A DNA stretch of 64,000 nt. Origin: Kitasatospora sp052076145 (GTDB taxonomy: Bacteria > Actinomycetota > Actinomycetes > Streptomycetales > Streptomycetaceae). Under the pieces are notes generated by a model, which was not told where the DNA came from, did no database searches, and saw only the letters and a list, made by a program, of their open reading frames with translations. A program made the position numbers and the translations under genes. Positions 15,571 through 24,342 of this stretch are shown piece after piece (positions within the stretch are counted from its first letter, which is position 1; each line of letters begins with the position of its first letter). The stretch is taken from assembly GCF_052076145.1 (NCBI RefSeq), contig NZ_CP197246.1, positions 4,650,001 to 4,714,000 of the forward strand, in the 5' to 3' direction.

Positions 15571-17889
15571 ATGACCGCCGATGTGACCCTGCTGGGCGTG
15601 CGGCACCACGGGCCCGGCTCGGCCCGTGCCGTGGCCGCCGCGTTGGAGCAGCTGGCACCCGACGTAGTGCTGATCGAGGGCCCGCCGGAGGCGGACGGGA
15701 TCGTGGCGCTGGCGGGGGAGAAGAGTATGGTGCCGCCCGTCGCGCTGCTCGCGCACGCGGTGGACGACCCGGCGCGGGCCGCGTTCTGGCCGTTCGCGGT
15801 CTTCTCACCGGAGTGGGTCGCCGTCCGGTACGCCGTCGAGCGCGACCTCCCCGTCCGCTTCGTCGACCTCCCGGCCGCCCACACCCTGGCCCCCGACGCA
15901 CCGGCACGCGAGGACGACGCGCCCACCGACCCGCTCGGTGAACTCGCCCGCGCCGCCGGGCACGACGACGCCGAGCGCTGGTGGGAGGACGTCGTCGAGC
16001 ACCGCAGCCCCGGCGCCGACGCCCTCGCCCCGTTCGCCGCCGTCGCCGAGGCCATGACGGCCCTGCGCGAGCAGACCCCTGTCGGGCGGCGGGACGAGCT
16101 GCGTGAGGCGTACATGCGCCAGCAGATCCGCGCCGCCCACCGGGCCGGGCACAGCACGATCGCCGTGGTCTGCGGCGCCTGGCACGTCCCGGCGCTGGCG
16201 GTCATGCCGAGCGTCACCCACGACCGGGCGCTGCTCGCCACCCTGCCGAAGAAGGTGAGGACCGAGATCACCTGGGTGCCCTGGACGCACCGCAGGCTCT
16301 CCCAGCACACCGGCTACGGCGCGGGCATCGACTCACCTGGCTGGTACCACCACCTCTTCACCACCCCCGACGCCGACCCGCTGCCCCGCTGGCTCACCCG
16401 CGCCGCCGAGCTGCTCCGCGGCGAGGACCACCCGGTCTCCTCCGCCCACGTGATCGAGGCCGTCCGGCTGGCGGGCACCCTCGCGGTGATGCGCGAGCGG
16501 CCGCTCGCCGGGCTGACGGAGACGCTCGACGCCGTACGGTCCGTCATGTGCGACGGCTCCGACCTCGCGCTGGCCCTGGTGCACGACCGGCTGGTGGTCG
16601 GTGACGCCCTCGGCGAGGTGCCCGAGTCGGCGCCGACGGTGCCGCTCCAGCGGGATCTCGCCCGGCTCCAGCGCAGCCTGCGGCTCAAGCCGGAGGCCGT
16701 CGACCGCGAGCTGGACCTCGACCTGCGGAAGGAGCTGGACACCGCCCGCTCCCTGCTGCTGCACCGCCTGCGGCTGCTCGGCCTCGACTGGGGCACCCCG
16801 ACCCGCTCCGCCACCGGCTCCACCGGCACCTTCCGGGAGAGCTGGCGGCTGCACTGGGAGCCCGAGTTCGCCGTCCGGGTGGTCGAGGCGGCCCAGTGGG
16901 GCACCACCGTCGAGGACGCGGCCACCGCCAAGGCCGTCGAGACCGCGCTCACCACCCAGGAGCTGCCCGCCCTGACCGCCCTCGCCGAGCGCTGCCTGCT
17001 CGCCGGGCTGCCCGGCGCCCTGCCGCCGGTGATGCAGGTGCTCGCCGACCGCGCGGCCCTCGACACCGACGTCGCCGAACTCGCCGGAGCCCTCCCCGCG
17101 CTGGTCCGCGCCCTGCGCTACGGCGACGTACGCGGCACCGACGCGGGCGCCCTCGACGGCGTGGCACGCGGGCTGGCCGAGAGGATCTGCATCGGCCTCC
17201 CGCCCGCCTGCACCGGCCTGGACGCGGAGGGTGCGGCGGCCATGCGGCAGCACCTGGACGCGGTGCATTCCGCTGTCGCGCTGCTCGGAGACTCCGCCGG
17301 CCAGGCAGGCCCCGGGTCTGTGACCGGCTTGGCCGACCGCTGGGCGGCGACGCTGCACTCGCTCTCGCGGCGGGAGCCGACGGCCGGTCCGGCGACGGGG
17401 GTGCCGGGGCTGCTGCGGGGGCGGGCCGTCCGGCTGCTGCTGGACGACGGGCGGCTCGACTCGGCGGAGGCCGGGCGGCGGATGGGGCTGGTGCTCTCGG
17501 TGGCGACGGCTCCGGCGGATGCGGCCGGGTGGGTCGAGGGCTTCCTCTCCGGCGGCGGGGCGCTGCTGCTGCACGACCCCCGGCTGCTCGGGCTGCTGGA
17601 CGAGTGGCTGAGCGGCGTACCGGGGGAGGTCTTCACCGACGTCCTGCCGCTGCTGCGGCGGACGTTCTCGGCCCTGGAGTCTGGGGTGCGCCGCACCGTC
17701 GGCGAGCGCGTCGCCGCCGGTCCGCTCGGCGCGCCGCCCGTACCGGCCGCCGAGGCGACGGAGCTCGACGAGGGGCGGGCCGATGCCGTGCTGCCGGTGC
17801 TCGCCCTGCTGCTCGGCCTCCCGACGCCCTGTCACACCCCGGGCCTGGCCCGGATCCCCCGTCAGCCCGACCGAAGGAGTGCCAAGTGA
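15571..17889 (+). CDS. DUF5682 family protein (YehM-like)
   Basis: A 772-residue soluble protein. The N-terminus (LLGVRHHGPGSARA at about 7-20, then VVLIEGPPEAD) has the His-rich GVRHHGPGS motif typical of DUF5682. It is reminiscent of the TraB/PrgY/ChaN-like fold, in which His and Glu form a putative metal site. A central GVWHVPAL-like segment (CGAWHVPAL near residue 205) and long helical C-terminal regions follow. DUF5682 proteins are consistently found between a MoxR ATPase and a VWA protein; E. coli YehM is the counterpart. Its last codons overlap the GTG of the VWA gene (GTGA), indicating translational coupling. Biochemical function unknown; a metal-dependent hydrolase-like activity is only a guess. 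Confidence 0.8.
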   Translation: MTADVTLLGVRHHGPGSARAVAAALEQLAPDVVLIEGPPEADGIVALAGEKSMVPPVALLAHAVDDPARAAFWPFAVFSPEWVAVRYAVERDLPVRFVDLPAAHTLAPDAPAREDDAPTDPLGELARAAGHDDAERWWEDVVEHRSPGADALAPFAAVAEAMTALREQTPVGRRDELREAYMRQQIRAAHRAGHSTIAVVCGAWHVPALAVMPSVTHDRALLATLPKKVRTEITWVPWTHRRLSQHTGYGAGIDSPGWYHHLFTTPDADPLPRWLTRAAELLRGEDHPVSSAHVIEAVRLAGTLAVMRERPLAGLTETLDAVRSVMCDGSDLALALVHDRLVVGDALGEVPESAPTVPLQRDLARLQRSLRLKPEAVDRELDLDLRKELDTARSLLLHRLRLLGLDWGTPTRSATGSTGTFRESWRLHWEPEFAVRVVEAAQWGTTVEDAATAKAVETALTTQELPALTALAERCLLAGLPGALPPVMQVLADRAALDTDVAELAGALPALVRALRYGDVRGTDAGALDGVARGLAERICIGLPPACTGLDAEGAAAMRQHLDAVHSAVALLGDSAGQAGPGSVTGLADRWAATLHSLSRREPTAGPATGVPGLLRGRAVRLLLDDGRLDSAEAGRRMGLVLSVATAPADAAGWVEGFLSGGGALLLHDPRLLGLLDEWLSGVPGEVFTDVLPLLRRTFSALESGVRRTVGERVAAGPLGAPPVPAAEATELDEGRADAVLPVLALLLGLPTPCHTPGLARIPRQPDRRSAK

Positions 17890-19040
17890 CCGCCGATCTC
17901 AAGGACGAGCGGCTGCGCCGCTGGCGGCTCGTGCTCGGCGGCGAGGCGGACGGCACCGGCTGCCGCCTCACCGGTCGGGACGCCGCGATGGACGGCGCGC
18001 TCGCCGCGCTCTACCGCAGCGGCGGCGAGGCGGGGCAGGGCGCGGCCCGCTCCGCCGGGTTGGGCGGTTCGGCGCCGAAGGTGGCCCGCTGGCTGGGCGA
18101 CATCCGGGAGTACTTCCCGACCACGGTGGTGCAGTTGATGCAGCAGGACGCGATCTCCCGGCTCGGCCTCGACCGGCTGCTGCTGGAGCCGGAGATGCTG
18201 GAGGCCGTCGAGCCGGACGTGCACCTCGTCGGCACCCTGCTCTCGCTCAAGCACGCACTGCCCGAGACCACCCGGGAGACGGCCCGTGCGGTGGTCGGCA
18301 AGGTGGTGGCGGAGCTGGAGCGCCGGCTGGCCGACCGCACCCGGGCCACCCTCGGTGGTGCGCTGGACCGCAGCGCCAAGGTCAGCCGGCCGCGCCACCA
18401 GGACATCGACTGGGGCGCCACCGTCCGGGCCAACCTGAAGAACTACCTGCCGGAGTACCGGACGGTCGTCCCCGAGCGGCTGGTCGGCTACGCCCGTGCC
18501 CAGCGGGCGGTCAAGAAGGACGTCATCCTCTGCATCGACCAGTCCGGCTCGATGGCCGCCTCCGTCGTGCACTCGGCGGTCTTCGGCGCGGTGCTCGCCT
18601 CGATGAAGAGCCTGGCGACGCGGCTGGTCGTCTTCGACACCTCCGTGGTCGACCTCACCGAGCAGCTGACCGACCCGGTGGACGTGCTCTTCGCGACGCA
18701 GCTCGGCGGCGGCACCGACATCAACCGGGCGCTGGCGTACTGCCAGTCGAAGATCACCCGCCCGGCCGAGACGATCGTCGTCCTGATCAGCGACCTCTAC
18801 GAGGGCGGCATCCGCAACGAGATGCTCAAGCGGGTCGCGGCGATGAAGGCGGCGGGCGTCCAGTTCATCGCCCTGCTCGCGCTCTCCGACGAGGGCGCCC
18901 CCTCCTACGACCACGCGCACGCCGCCGCGCTCGCGGCGCTCGGCGCACCCGCCTTCGCCTGCACGCCGGACGTCTTCCCCGACATCATGGCCGCCGCGAT
19001 CGAGAAGCGGCCGTTGCCGATCCCGGACGCCGGTAAATGA
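17886..19040 (+). CDS. VWA (MIDAS) domain protein, MoxR partner (YehP-like)
   Basis: A 384-residue protein with a helical N-terminal half and a C-terminal von Willebrand A domain (about 210-384). The metal-ion-dependent adhesion site is intact: DQSGS (Asp218, Ser220, Ser222), Thr277 in GGGTDI and Asp303 in SDLYEGG. There is no signal peptide, so the domain is cytoplasmic. MoxR/VWA pairs form remodelling complexes in which the VWA protein recruits the substrate. GTG at 17886 overlaps the previous stop, so this is the end of the three-gene plus-strand operon. The E. coli counterpart is yehP. The client is unknown; DUF5682, SWIM and DUF5691 products are the natural candidates. Confidence 0.9.
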   Translation: MTADLKDERLRRWRLVLGGEADGTGCRLTGRDAAMDGALAALYRSGGEAGQGAARSAGLGGSAPKVARWLGDIREYFPTTVVQLMQQDAISRLGLDRLLLEPEMLEAVEPDVHLVGTLLSLKHALPETTRETARAVVGKVVAELERRLADRTRATLGGALDRSAKVSRPRHQDIDWGATVRANLKNYLPEYRTVVPERLVGYARAQRAVKKDVILCIDQSGSMAASVVHSAVFGAVLASMKSLATRLVVFDTSVVDLTEQLTDPVDVLFATQLGGGTDINRALAYCQSKITRPAETIVVLISDLYEGGIRNEMLKRVAAMKAAGVQFIALLALSDEGAPSYDHAHAAALAALGAPAFACTPDVFPDIMAAAIEKRPLPIPDAGK

Positions 19041-19383
19041 CGGAGTGACAGTCGGCCCGTACACCCGTGCGTGCGAATCCCGTCGACGGCCCGTACTGTC
19101 CGCGCACCCCCCGTGAGCTGGGCGCGCGACACGCTCGGGTGCGGCCGTTGTGACGGTTCTCACCAAACCGGACCGGGCTGCGGGCGAAACACGCCCGCCC
19201 GGCGGGGATAACCTGCCAGACGGACGTGACGCGCGTGTTGATTGACGTGTGCGCCCGTGGCTGTGCGGGCCGTAAGGCTCATGTTTCTGCGTACCCGCAC
19301 CGCCTCGACGACCCGCAGCGAAGATCCTGCCGTGGCACGCTCGTAGAGACACAATCCGCGACCACGAACAAGGACGAACACAC
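19041..19383. other. Intergenic region upstream of sucC (343 bp)
   Basis: It follows the VWA stop and carries the presumed sucCD promoter, but no convincing -35/-10 pair is seen. A short hairpin (GCGGGCG 19180-19186, AAACA loop, CGCCCGC 19192-19198) could end the VWA transcript. The 10-mer TGACAGTCGG at 19046-19055 also occurs at 14293-14302, within the left arm and spacer of the operator-like inverted repeat. No gene seen. Confidence 0.5.
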
Positions 19384-20562
19384 GTGGACCTGTTCGAGTA
19401 CCAGGCGAGGGACCTCTTCGCCAAGCACGGTGTACCCGTGCTTGACGGCGATGTCATCGAGACCCCCGAAGCTGCGCGCGCGATCGCCGAGCGCTTCGGC
19501 GGCCGTGCCGTCGTCAAGGCTCAGGTGAAGGTCGGTGGGCGAGGCAAGGCCGGTGGCGTGAAGCTCGCCTCGGACCCTGAGGACGCTGTCGCCAAGTCCG
19601 CCGCCATCCTCGGCATGGACATCAAGGGCCACACCGTTCACAAGGTGATGCTGGCCCAGACGGCGGACATCAAGGACGAGTACTACGTCTCGTTCCTGCT
19701 GGACCGCACCAACCGCACCTTCCTGGCGATGGCCAGCGTCGAGGGCGGCGTGGAGATCGAGGTCGTCGCCGAGGAGAACCCCGACGCGCTGGCCAAGATC
19801 GCCGTTGACGCCAACGAGGGCTGCACCCCGGAGAAGGCCGCCGAGATCGTCGCCGCGGCGAAGTTCCCGGCCGAGGTGGCCGACCAGGTCGCCGACGTGC
19901 TGGTGAAGCTCTGGAAGGTCTTCATCGCCGAGGACGCGCTCCTCGTCGAGGTCAACCCGCTGATCAAGTCCGGCGAGGGCAAGATCATCGCGCTCGACGG
20001 CAAGGTCTCCCTGGACGAGAACGCCGAGTTCCGCCAGGCGCACCACGCCGAGCTCGAGGACAAGGCCGCCGCCAACCCGCTCGAGGCGGCGGCGAAGGCC
20101 AAGGGCCTCAACTACGTCAAGCTCGAGGGCGAGGTCGGCATCATCGGCAACGGCGCGGGTCTCGTCATGAGCACCCTCGACGTCGTCGCCTACGCCGGCG
20201 AGAACCACGGTGGCGTCAAGCCCGCCAACTTCCTCGACATCGGTGGCGGTGCCTCCGCCGAGGTGATGGCGAACGGCCTGGAGATCATCCTGGGCGACCC
20301 CGACGTCAAGTCGGTCTTCGTCAACGTCTTCGGTGGCATCACCGCGTGCGACGCGGTCGCCAACGGCATCGTGCAGGCGCTCGCGCTGCTCGAGAGCAAG
20401 GGCGAGGCCGTCACCAAGCCGCTCGTCGTCCGCCTGGACGGCAACAACGCGGAGCTGGGTCGCAAGATCCTGGACGACGCCAACCACCCGCTGGTCCAGC
20501 GCGTGGACACCATGGACGGTGCCGCCGAGCGCGCCGCCGAGCTCGCGAACGCCGCGAAGTAA
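19384..20562 (+). CDS. sucC: Succinyl-CoA synthetase beta subunit
   Basis: A 392-residue ATP-grasp protein of normal family length, opening with MDLFEYQARDLFAKHGVPV as usual for SucC. It shows the ATP-grasp segments AQVKVGGRGKAGG and EVNPL, and the C-terminal ligase domain (FVNVFGGITACDAVANGI). With SucD it converts succinyl-CoA, ADP (or GDP) and phosphate to succinate, CoA and ATP (or GTP) in the TCA cycle. GTG start at 19384 with AAGGAC 8 bp upstream. The sucD start is 17 bp after its stop, forming an operon. In this window the TCA cycle is also represented by mdh and sdhCDAB. Confidence 0.97.
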   Translation: MDLFEYQARDLFAKHGVPVLDGDVIETPEAARAIAERFGGRAVVKAQVKVGGRGKAGGVKLASDPEDAVAKSAAILGMDIKGHTVHKVMLAQTADIKDEYYVSFLLDRTNRTFLAMASVEGGVEIEVVAEENPDALAKIAVDANEGCTPEKAAEIVAAAKFPAEVADQVADVLVKLWKVFIAEDALLVEVNPLIKSGEGKIIALDGKVSLDENAEFRQAHHAELEDKAAANPLEAAAKAKGLNYVKLEGEVGIIGNGAGLVMSTLDVVAYAGENHGGVKPANFLDIGGGASAEVMANGLEIILGDPDVKSVFVNVFGGITACDAVANGIVQALALLESKGEAVTKPLVVRLDGNNAELGRKILDDANHPLVQRVDTMDGAAERAAELANAAK

Positions 20563-20579
20563 GGAAGGGGACTCACACC

Positions 20580-21464
20580 ATGGCTATCTTCCTTACCAAG
20601 GACAGCAAGGTCATCGTCCAGGGCATGACCGGCTCCGAGGGCATGAAGCACACCCGCCGCATGCTCGCCTCCGGCACCCAGATCGTCGGCGGCGTGAACC
20701 CGCGCAAGGCCGGCACCACCGTTGACGTCGACGGCACCGAGGTGCCCGTCTTCGGCTCGGTCGCCGAGGCCATGAAGGAGACCGGCGCCGACGTCTCGGT
20801 CATCTTCGTGCCGCCGGCCTTCACCAAGAGCGCCGTCGTCGAGGCGATCGACGCCGAGATCCCGCTCGCGGTCGTCATCACCGAGGGTGTCCCGGTCCAC
20901 GACTCGGCCTCCTTCTGGGCGTACGCCGGTGCCAAGGGCAACAAGACCCGCATCATCGGCCCGAACTGCCCCGGCCTGATCTCCCCCGGACAGTCCAACG
21001 CGGGCATCATCCCGGCGGACATCACCACCACCGGTCCGATCGGCCTGGTCTCGAAGTCCGGCACGCTGACCTACCAGCTCATGTACGAGCTGCGTGACCT
21101 CGGCTTCTCGTCGGCCGTGGGCATCGGCGGCGACCCGGTCATCGGCACCACGCACATCGACGCCCTCGCGGCGTTCGAGGCGGACCCGGAGACCAAGATC
21201 ATCGTCATGATCGGCGAGATCGGCGGCGACGCCGAGGAGCGTGCGGCGGCCTACATCGCCGAGCACGTCACCAAGCCGGTCGTCGGCTACGTCGCGGGCT
21301 TCACCGCCCCCGAGGGCAAGACCATGGGCCACGCCGGCGCCATCGTCTCCGGCTCCTCGGGCACCGCCCAGGCGAAGAAGGAGGCCCTCGAGGCCGCCGG
21401 TGTCAAGGTCGGCAAGACGCCGTCCGAGACCGCCCGCCTGGCCCGCGAGCTGATCAGCAAGTAA
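20580..21464 (+). CDS. sucD: Succinyl-CoA synthetase alpha subunit
   Basis: A 294-residue protein with an N-terminal CoA-binding Rossmann domain (IVQGMTGSEGMKHTRRML) and a C-terminal ligase domain. The phospho-accepting histidine is His251 in TMGHAGAIV, and NCPGLISPG and GIGGDPVIGT are family motifs. The alpha subunit carries the phosphohistidine and CoA site and pairs with SucC. ATG at 20580 follows GGAAGGGG by 9 bp. A perfect 12-bp hairpin follows the stop codon. Confidence 0.97.
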   Translation: MAIFLTKDSKVIVQGMTGSEGMKHTRRMLASGTQIVGGVNPRKAGTTVDVDGTEVPVFGSVAEAMKETGADVSVIFVPPAFTKSAVVEAIDAEIPLAVVITEGVPVHDSASFWAYAGAKGNKTRIIGPNCPGLISPGQSNAGIIPADITTTGPIGLVSKSGTLTYQLMYELRDLGFSSAVGIGGDPVIGTTHIDALAAFEADPETKIIVMIGEIGGDAEERAAAYIAEHVTKPVVGYVAGFTAPEGKTMGHAGAIVSGSSGTAQAKKEALEAAGVKVGKTPSETARLARELISK

Positions 21465-21480
21465 CACCCCGCCCCACCGC

Positions 21481-21518
21481 CTGCGGCGCCACCACCCTCC
21501 GGGGCAGTGGCGCCGCAG
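21481..21518 (+). terminator. Terminator of sucCD
   Basis: Perfect 12-bp arms CTGCGGCGCCAC (21481-21492) and GTGGCGCCGCAG (21507-21518) around a 14-nt loop, 16 bp after the sucD stop. Confidence 0.75.
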
Positions 21519-21540
21519 TCGCGTTCGTACTGGGGCGATG

Positions 21541-21620
21541 CCCCCAGGGGCGCGGGGCTCTGCTTGATTCACTGCGTGCGCGAAATCGGGAGCAACGGCG
21601 CCGCACCTTCCAGCCTCGCG
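21541..21620. repeat. Degenerate copy of the streptomycete intergenic palindromic repeat (copy A)
   Basis: It shares CCCAGGGGCGCGGGG, GCGCGAAATCGGGAG and CGGCGCCGCACCTTCC with the repeats at 41082, 49503 and 51439. The middle of the left arm is altered (CTCTGCTTGATTCACTGCGT) and the right arm is lost, so it can no longer form the long hairpin. Confidence 0.75.
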
Positions 21621-21621
21621 G

Positions 21622-22698
21622 CTAGCGGCTGCACCAGAAGCTGCGGATGCCCGGCTGCCCGCCGGGCGCTGCGGGGCCGAAGGGTGTCGTGCACGGCTGC
21701 GTCGCCACCGTCGTGGGCCGGAAGTACGCCGAGGGGCCGTTGCCCGCGAGGGTGGCGACCACGGCGGTGCCCATGGCGAGCGACAGCAGGGCCGCTGCGG
21801 CTGTGGTGAGGCCGCCGCGTACGTGGCCGGTGGCCCGGAGCCGTAGGGGGGTGGGCCGTCGGGGGCGGGGGCAGCCGTGGACGGCCGCGCGGTGCAGGAG
21901 TTCGCTGAGCCGGTCGCCGAAGCCGGGGGCCAGCGGGTCGGGGCCGACCAGGTCCGGGACGGCGCGGGCGAGCGCCGTGCGCGCTGCCCGTACGCGCCCC
22001 TCGGCGGCGGGAGTGCTGGACTCGACCTCGGCCGCCACGACGGTTGCGGGCAGCCCGAGACCGTCGTGCAGGACGAGCGCACGGCGCTGTGGCCGGGGCA
22101 GTCGCCGCAGGGCTTTCAGCAGCGCCCGGTCACGGGCCGTCAGCCGCTCCCGGTCGGGCTCTTCCTGCGGTGCCGGGCGGACCCTGATCCGGCGGTGCGG
22201 CAGGTGCAGCCGGTGCGCCCGCCGGGGGCCGCCCCGGTGCCAGGGCGAGAGGGCGGCCTCGAAGGCGTGCGCCCGTACCCACGCCTCCGGGTCCGGCAGC
22301 GCCGCGACCTCGTGCCGCCGCCGGGCGGCTGCGCCGAGCGCCAGGTGGACGCAGTGCACGGCGCGGTGGCGGCAGGCGGTCAGCAGGAAGGTCTGCTGCA
22401 CCAGCCGGTCGTGGGCGCTGTCGAGCAGCCGCTCCAGCAGATCGCCGACAGGCACGGCCTCAGGCACGGCCACCGGCGGCGCGAGGACGGCTGCGGCCCC
22501 GGCCCGGGTGCGGACGCCGAGCTTGCGCAGCGCCCGGTGCAGCAGGACGCGGGCGGCGTCCGGGGCGAGCCCGAGGGAGCGGGCGATCGACGGGGTGTCG
22601 TGCCCCGCCACGAGCAGGTCGAGGGCCTGCGCCTCACGGGGCGTCAGCAGCCGGACCAGCTGCCGCCGGTGCGTACGCTCCGCCGTGGAGGTGGTCAT
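21622..22698 (-). CDS. Membrane-anchored transcriptional regulator with LuxR-type HTH and sigma-region-4-like HTH
   Basis: A 358-residue protein of unusual make-up. Residues 18-70 form a LuxR/GerE-type helix-turn-helix (LTPREAQALDLLVAG...IARSLG). Residues 185-245 look like a sigma-70 region-4-like segment (LKALRRLPRPQRRALVLHDGLGL). Residues 297-319 form a single transmembrane helix, followed by a short outside tail with two cysteines (336 and 356). This is the topology of membrane-tethered regulators that sense an envelope signal. The ATG at 22696-22698 is preferred to the upstream in-frame start because of AGGTGG upstream. It lies between the conserved neighbours sucD and perM. Targets unknown; it could also be a degenerate ECF-like factor. 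Confidence 0.65.
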   Translation of the reverse strand: MTTSTAERTHRRQLVRLLTPREAQALDLLVAGHDTPSIARSLGLAPDAARVLLHRALRKLGVRTRAGAAAVLAPPVAVPEAVPVGDLLERLLDSAHDRLVQQTFLLTACRHRAVHCVHLALGAAARRRHEVAALPDPEAWVRAHAFEAALSPWHRGGPRRAHRLHLPHRRIRVRPAPQEEPDRERLTARDRALLKALRRLPRPQRRALVLHDGLGLPATVVAAEVESSTPAAEGRVRAARTALARAVPDLVGPDPLAPGFGDRLSELLHRAAVHGCPRPRRPTPLRLRATGHVRGGLTTAAAALLSLAMGTAVVATLAGNGPSAYFRPTTVATQPCTTPFGPAAPGGQPGIRSFWCSR

Positions 22699-22815
22699 CG
22701 GGCCACCTGTCCGCCGCAGCTGGCTTGCGATAGGCACATAAACGAATAATCCGGGACACGGCGGTGATTCGCCTCTTCACGGGGCACAACGGGTGACCTT
22801 GGGAGCATGAGGCCC

Positions 22816-24093
22816 ATGACTCAGCTGATGGGCCGTCCGATCATGGGCCTGCCGGGCGAGCTGGGGGCCCGCTCCGTCCTCGCCGACCTGCTGGCCGGAG
22901 CCCGCGCGGCACTGCTCACGCTCGCGGTCGTCGCGGCCCCCGTGTACGGGCTGTGGGTGCTCGCGCCGTACTCCGACGACACCGCCGCCGGTGCCGGGCG
23001 GCTCACCTGCGCCCTCTGGCTGCTCGGGCACGGAGCCCCGCTGACCAGGGGGGAGGCGGCCGCCCCGCTGACCGTCACCCCGCTGCTGCTCACCGCGTTC
23101 AGCGCCGTCCTGCTCCACCGGGCGGGCGCCCGCCTGCGGCGGCGCGAACGCTCCGACTGGCGCGCCCCGGTCGCGGTGTGCGCCGGGTACCTGGTGGCCG
23201 CCGTGGCGGCCGTCACCCAGTGCGCGACGGACGGCGCCCTGCGCTCCCGCCCGCTGCCCGACCTGCTCGCCGTCGCCGCACTCACGGCTGCCGCCGTCAC
23301 GGCGGGCTTCCTGGGGGCCGACGGAGCGAGCCGGCTTCCTGCCCTGTGCCGGCTCCGGCTGCCGGGCTGGCTCTGGCCCTCGGGTGCGGGCCCGGTGGTC
23401 GGCCGGGCGGCCGCCGCCGCCGGGTGCGGGCTGGTCGCGGCGGGCGGGTTGGTGCTGACCGGCGCGCTGGTGCTCAAGGCCGGTGATGCCGGGCGGTCGG
23501 CCGTCGGGCTCGGCGGCGGGGTGGCGGGCTTCGCCGCGCTGCTGCTCAGCTGCGCCCTGCTGCTGCCGGACGCGGTGGTCTGGGGCGCCGCGTACGCGCT
23601 GGGGCCGGGGTTCGCGGTCGGGACGAGCACGGTGGTGGCGCCGACGGGGGCCCGGCTCGGGGCGGTGCCGGACTTCCCGCTGTTCGCGCTGCTGCCGGAG
23701 GGCCCGTCCGGCGGCTGGCGGCTGGCCGTCTGCGGGCTGCCGCTGCTGGCGGGAGTCGTGCCGGCCCTGGTGCTCGGACGCCGGGCCGTCGGCGGTCGTG
23801 GCGCGGCAGGCCCGGACGGCGCGGAGCCCTGGCGGGCACCGGCCACCGCCGTCGCCGCCCTGGCGACCGCCCTGCTGGTCGGCCTCGCCGCCGCCCTGGT
23901 CGCCCTGCTCGCCGACGGCGCCCTGGCGGCCGGCCGGATGTCCCAGCTGGGCCCGACCCCCTGGCGGACGGCGCTGGCCGCCGCCGCCTGGACGGCCGTC
24001 GTGACGCTCCCCGGTGCTTTTCTGCCCCGCCTGCGCCCGGCCGGGCTGGCTGCCCGCCGGGCCTTTCACCGCGTGGTGAGCTGGCCCGCCTAG
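22816..24093 (+). CDS. PerM-like integral membrane protein (DUF6350)
   Basis: A 425-residue protein with about ten transmembrane helices, of the DUF6350 / PerM type. Mycobacterial PerM supports cell division, and its gene sits between sucCD and purN-purH just as here, which supports orthology by position. No catalytic motif. The ATG at 22816 is chosen because GGGAG lies 10 bp upstream; the ATG at 22807 is only 1 bp from that site, giving 428 residues if used. The divergent neighbour is the membrane-tethered regulator at 22698. Confidence 0.75.
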   Translation: MTQLMGRPIMGLPGELGARSVLADLLAGARAALLTLAVVAAPVYGLWVLAPYSDDTAAGAGRLTCALWLLGHGAPLTRGEAAAPLTVTPLLLTAFSAVLLHRAGARLRRRERSDWRAPVAVCAGYLVAAVAAVTQCATDGALRSRPLPDLLAVAALTAAAVTAGFLGADGASRLPALCRLRLPGWLWPSGAGPVVGRAAAAAGCGLVAAGGLVLTGALVLKAGDAGRSAVGLGGGVAGFAALLLSCALLLPDAVVWGAAYALGPGFAVGTSTVVAPTGARLGAVPDFPLFALLPEGPSGGWRLAVCGLPLLAGVVPALVLGRRAVGGRGAAGPDGAEPWRAPATAVAALATALLVGLAAALVALLADGALAAGRMSQLGPTPWRTALAAAAWTAVVTLPGAFLPRLRPAGLAARRAFHRVVSWPA

Positions 24094-24342
24094 GACCGAC
24101 CGGCGCATTTCCGGATCTCTCCCGAGTATCAGGTTGTACTGGAGGGTTCAATTACGGAACCCGCCTCTCCGATTTCACCGACACCCCGGCTGAACTGGGC
24201 CAACATGCCTAAAATCGGCAAATCTTAAAATCCATCCATCTGAGCTGCTAGAAATCCCGCAGGGGGGATTCTGGCGGCGCCTTGCAGATGACTGTCCGGA
24301 ATTCCGCATGTTCCTGTCACGGTTATCTCAAGGAGACCGCGG
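24094..24342 (+). promoter_or_regulatory. AT-rich leader of the sedolisin gene (249 bp)
   Basis: Between 24140 and 24250 the sequence is far richer in A/T than anything else in the window (for example AATCTTAAAATCCATCC). It contains a small hairpin (AATCCC/GGGATT near 24253-24272). AAGGAG (24330-24335) precedes the start codon by 7 bp. It probably holds the protease promoter and regulator sites, and its composition suggests foreign origin or a relaxed regulatory stretch. Confidence 0.5.

Noticed and set aside
19068..19090. Possible tRNA T-arm (GCGAATCCC)
   Set aside because: No acceptor stem, D-arm or anticodon arm can be folded around it.
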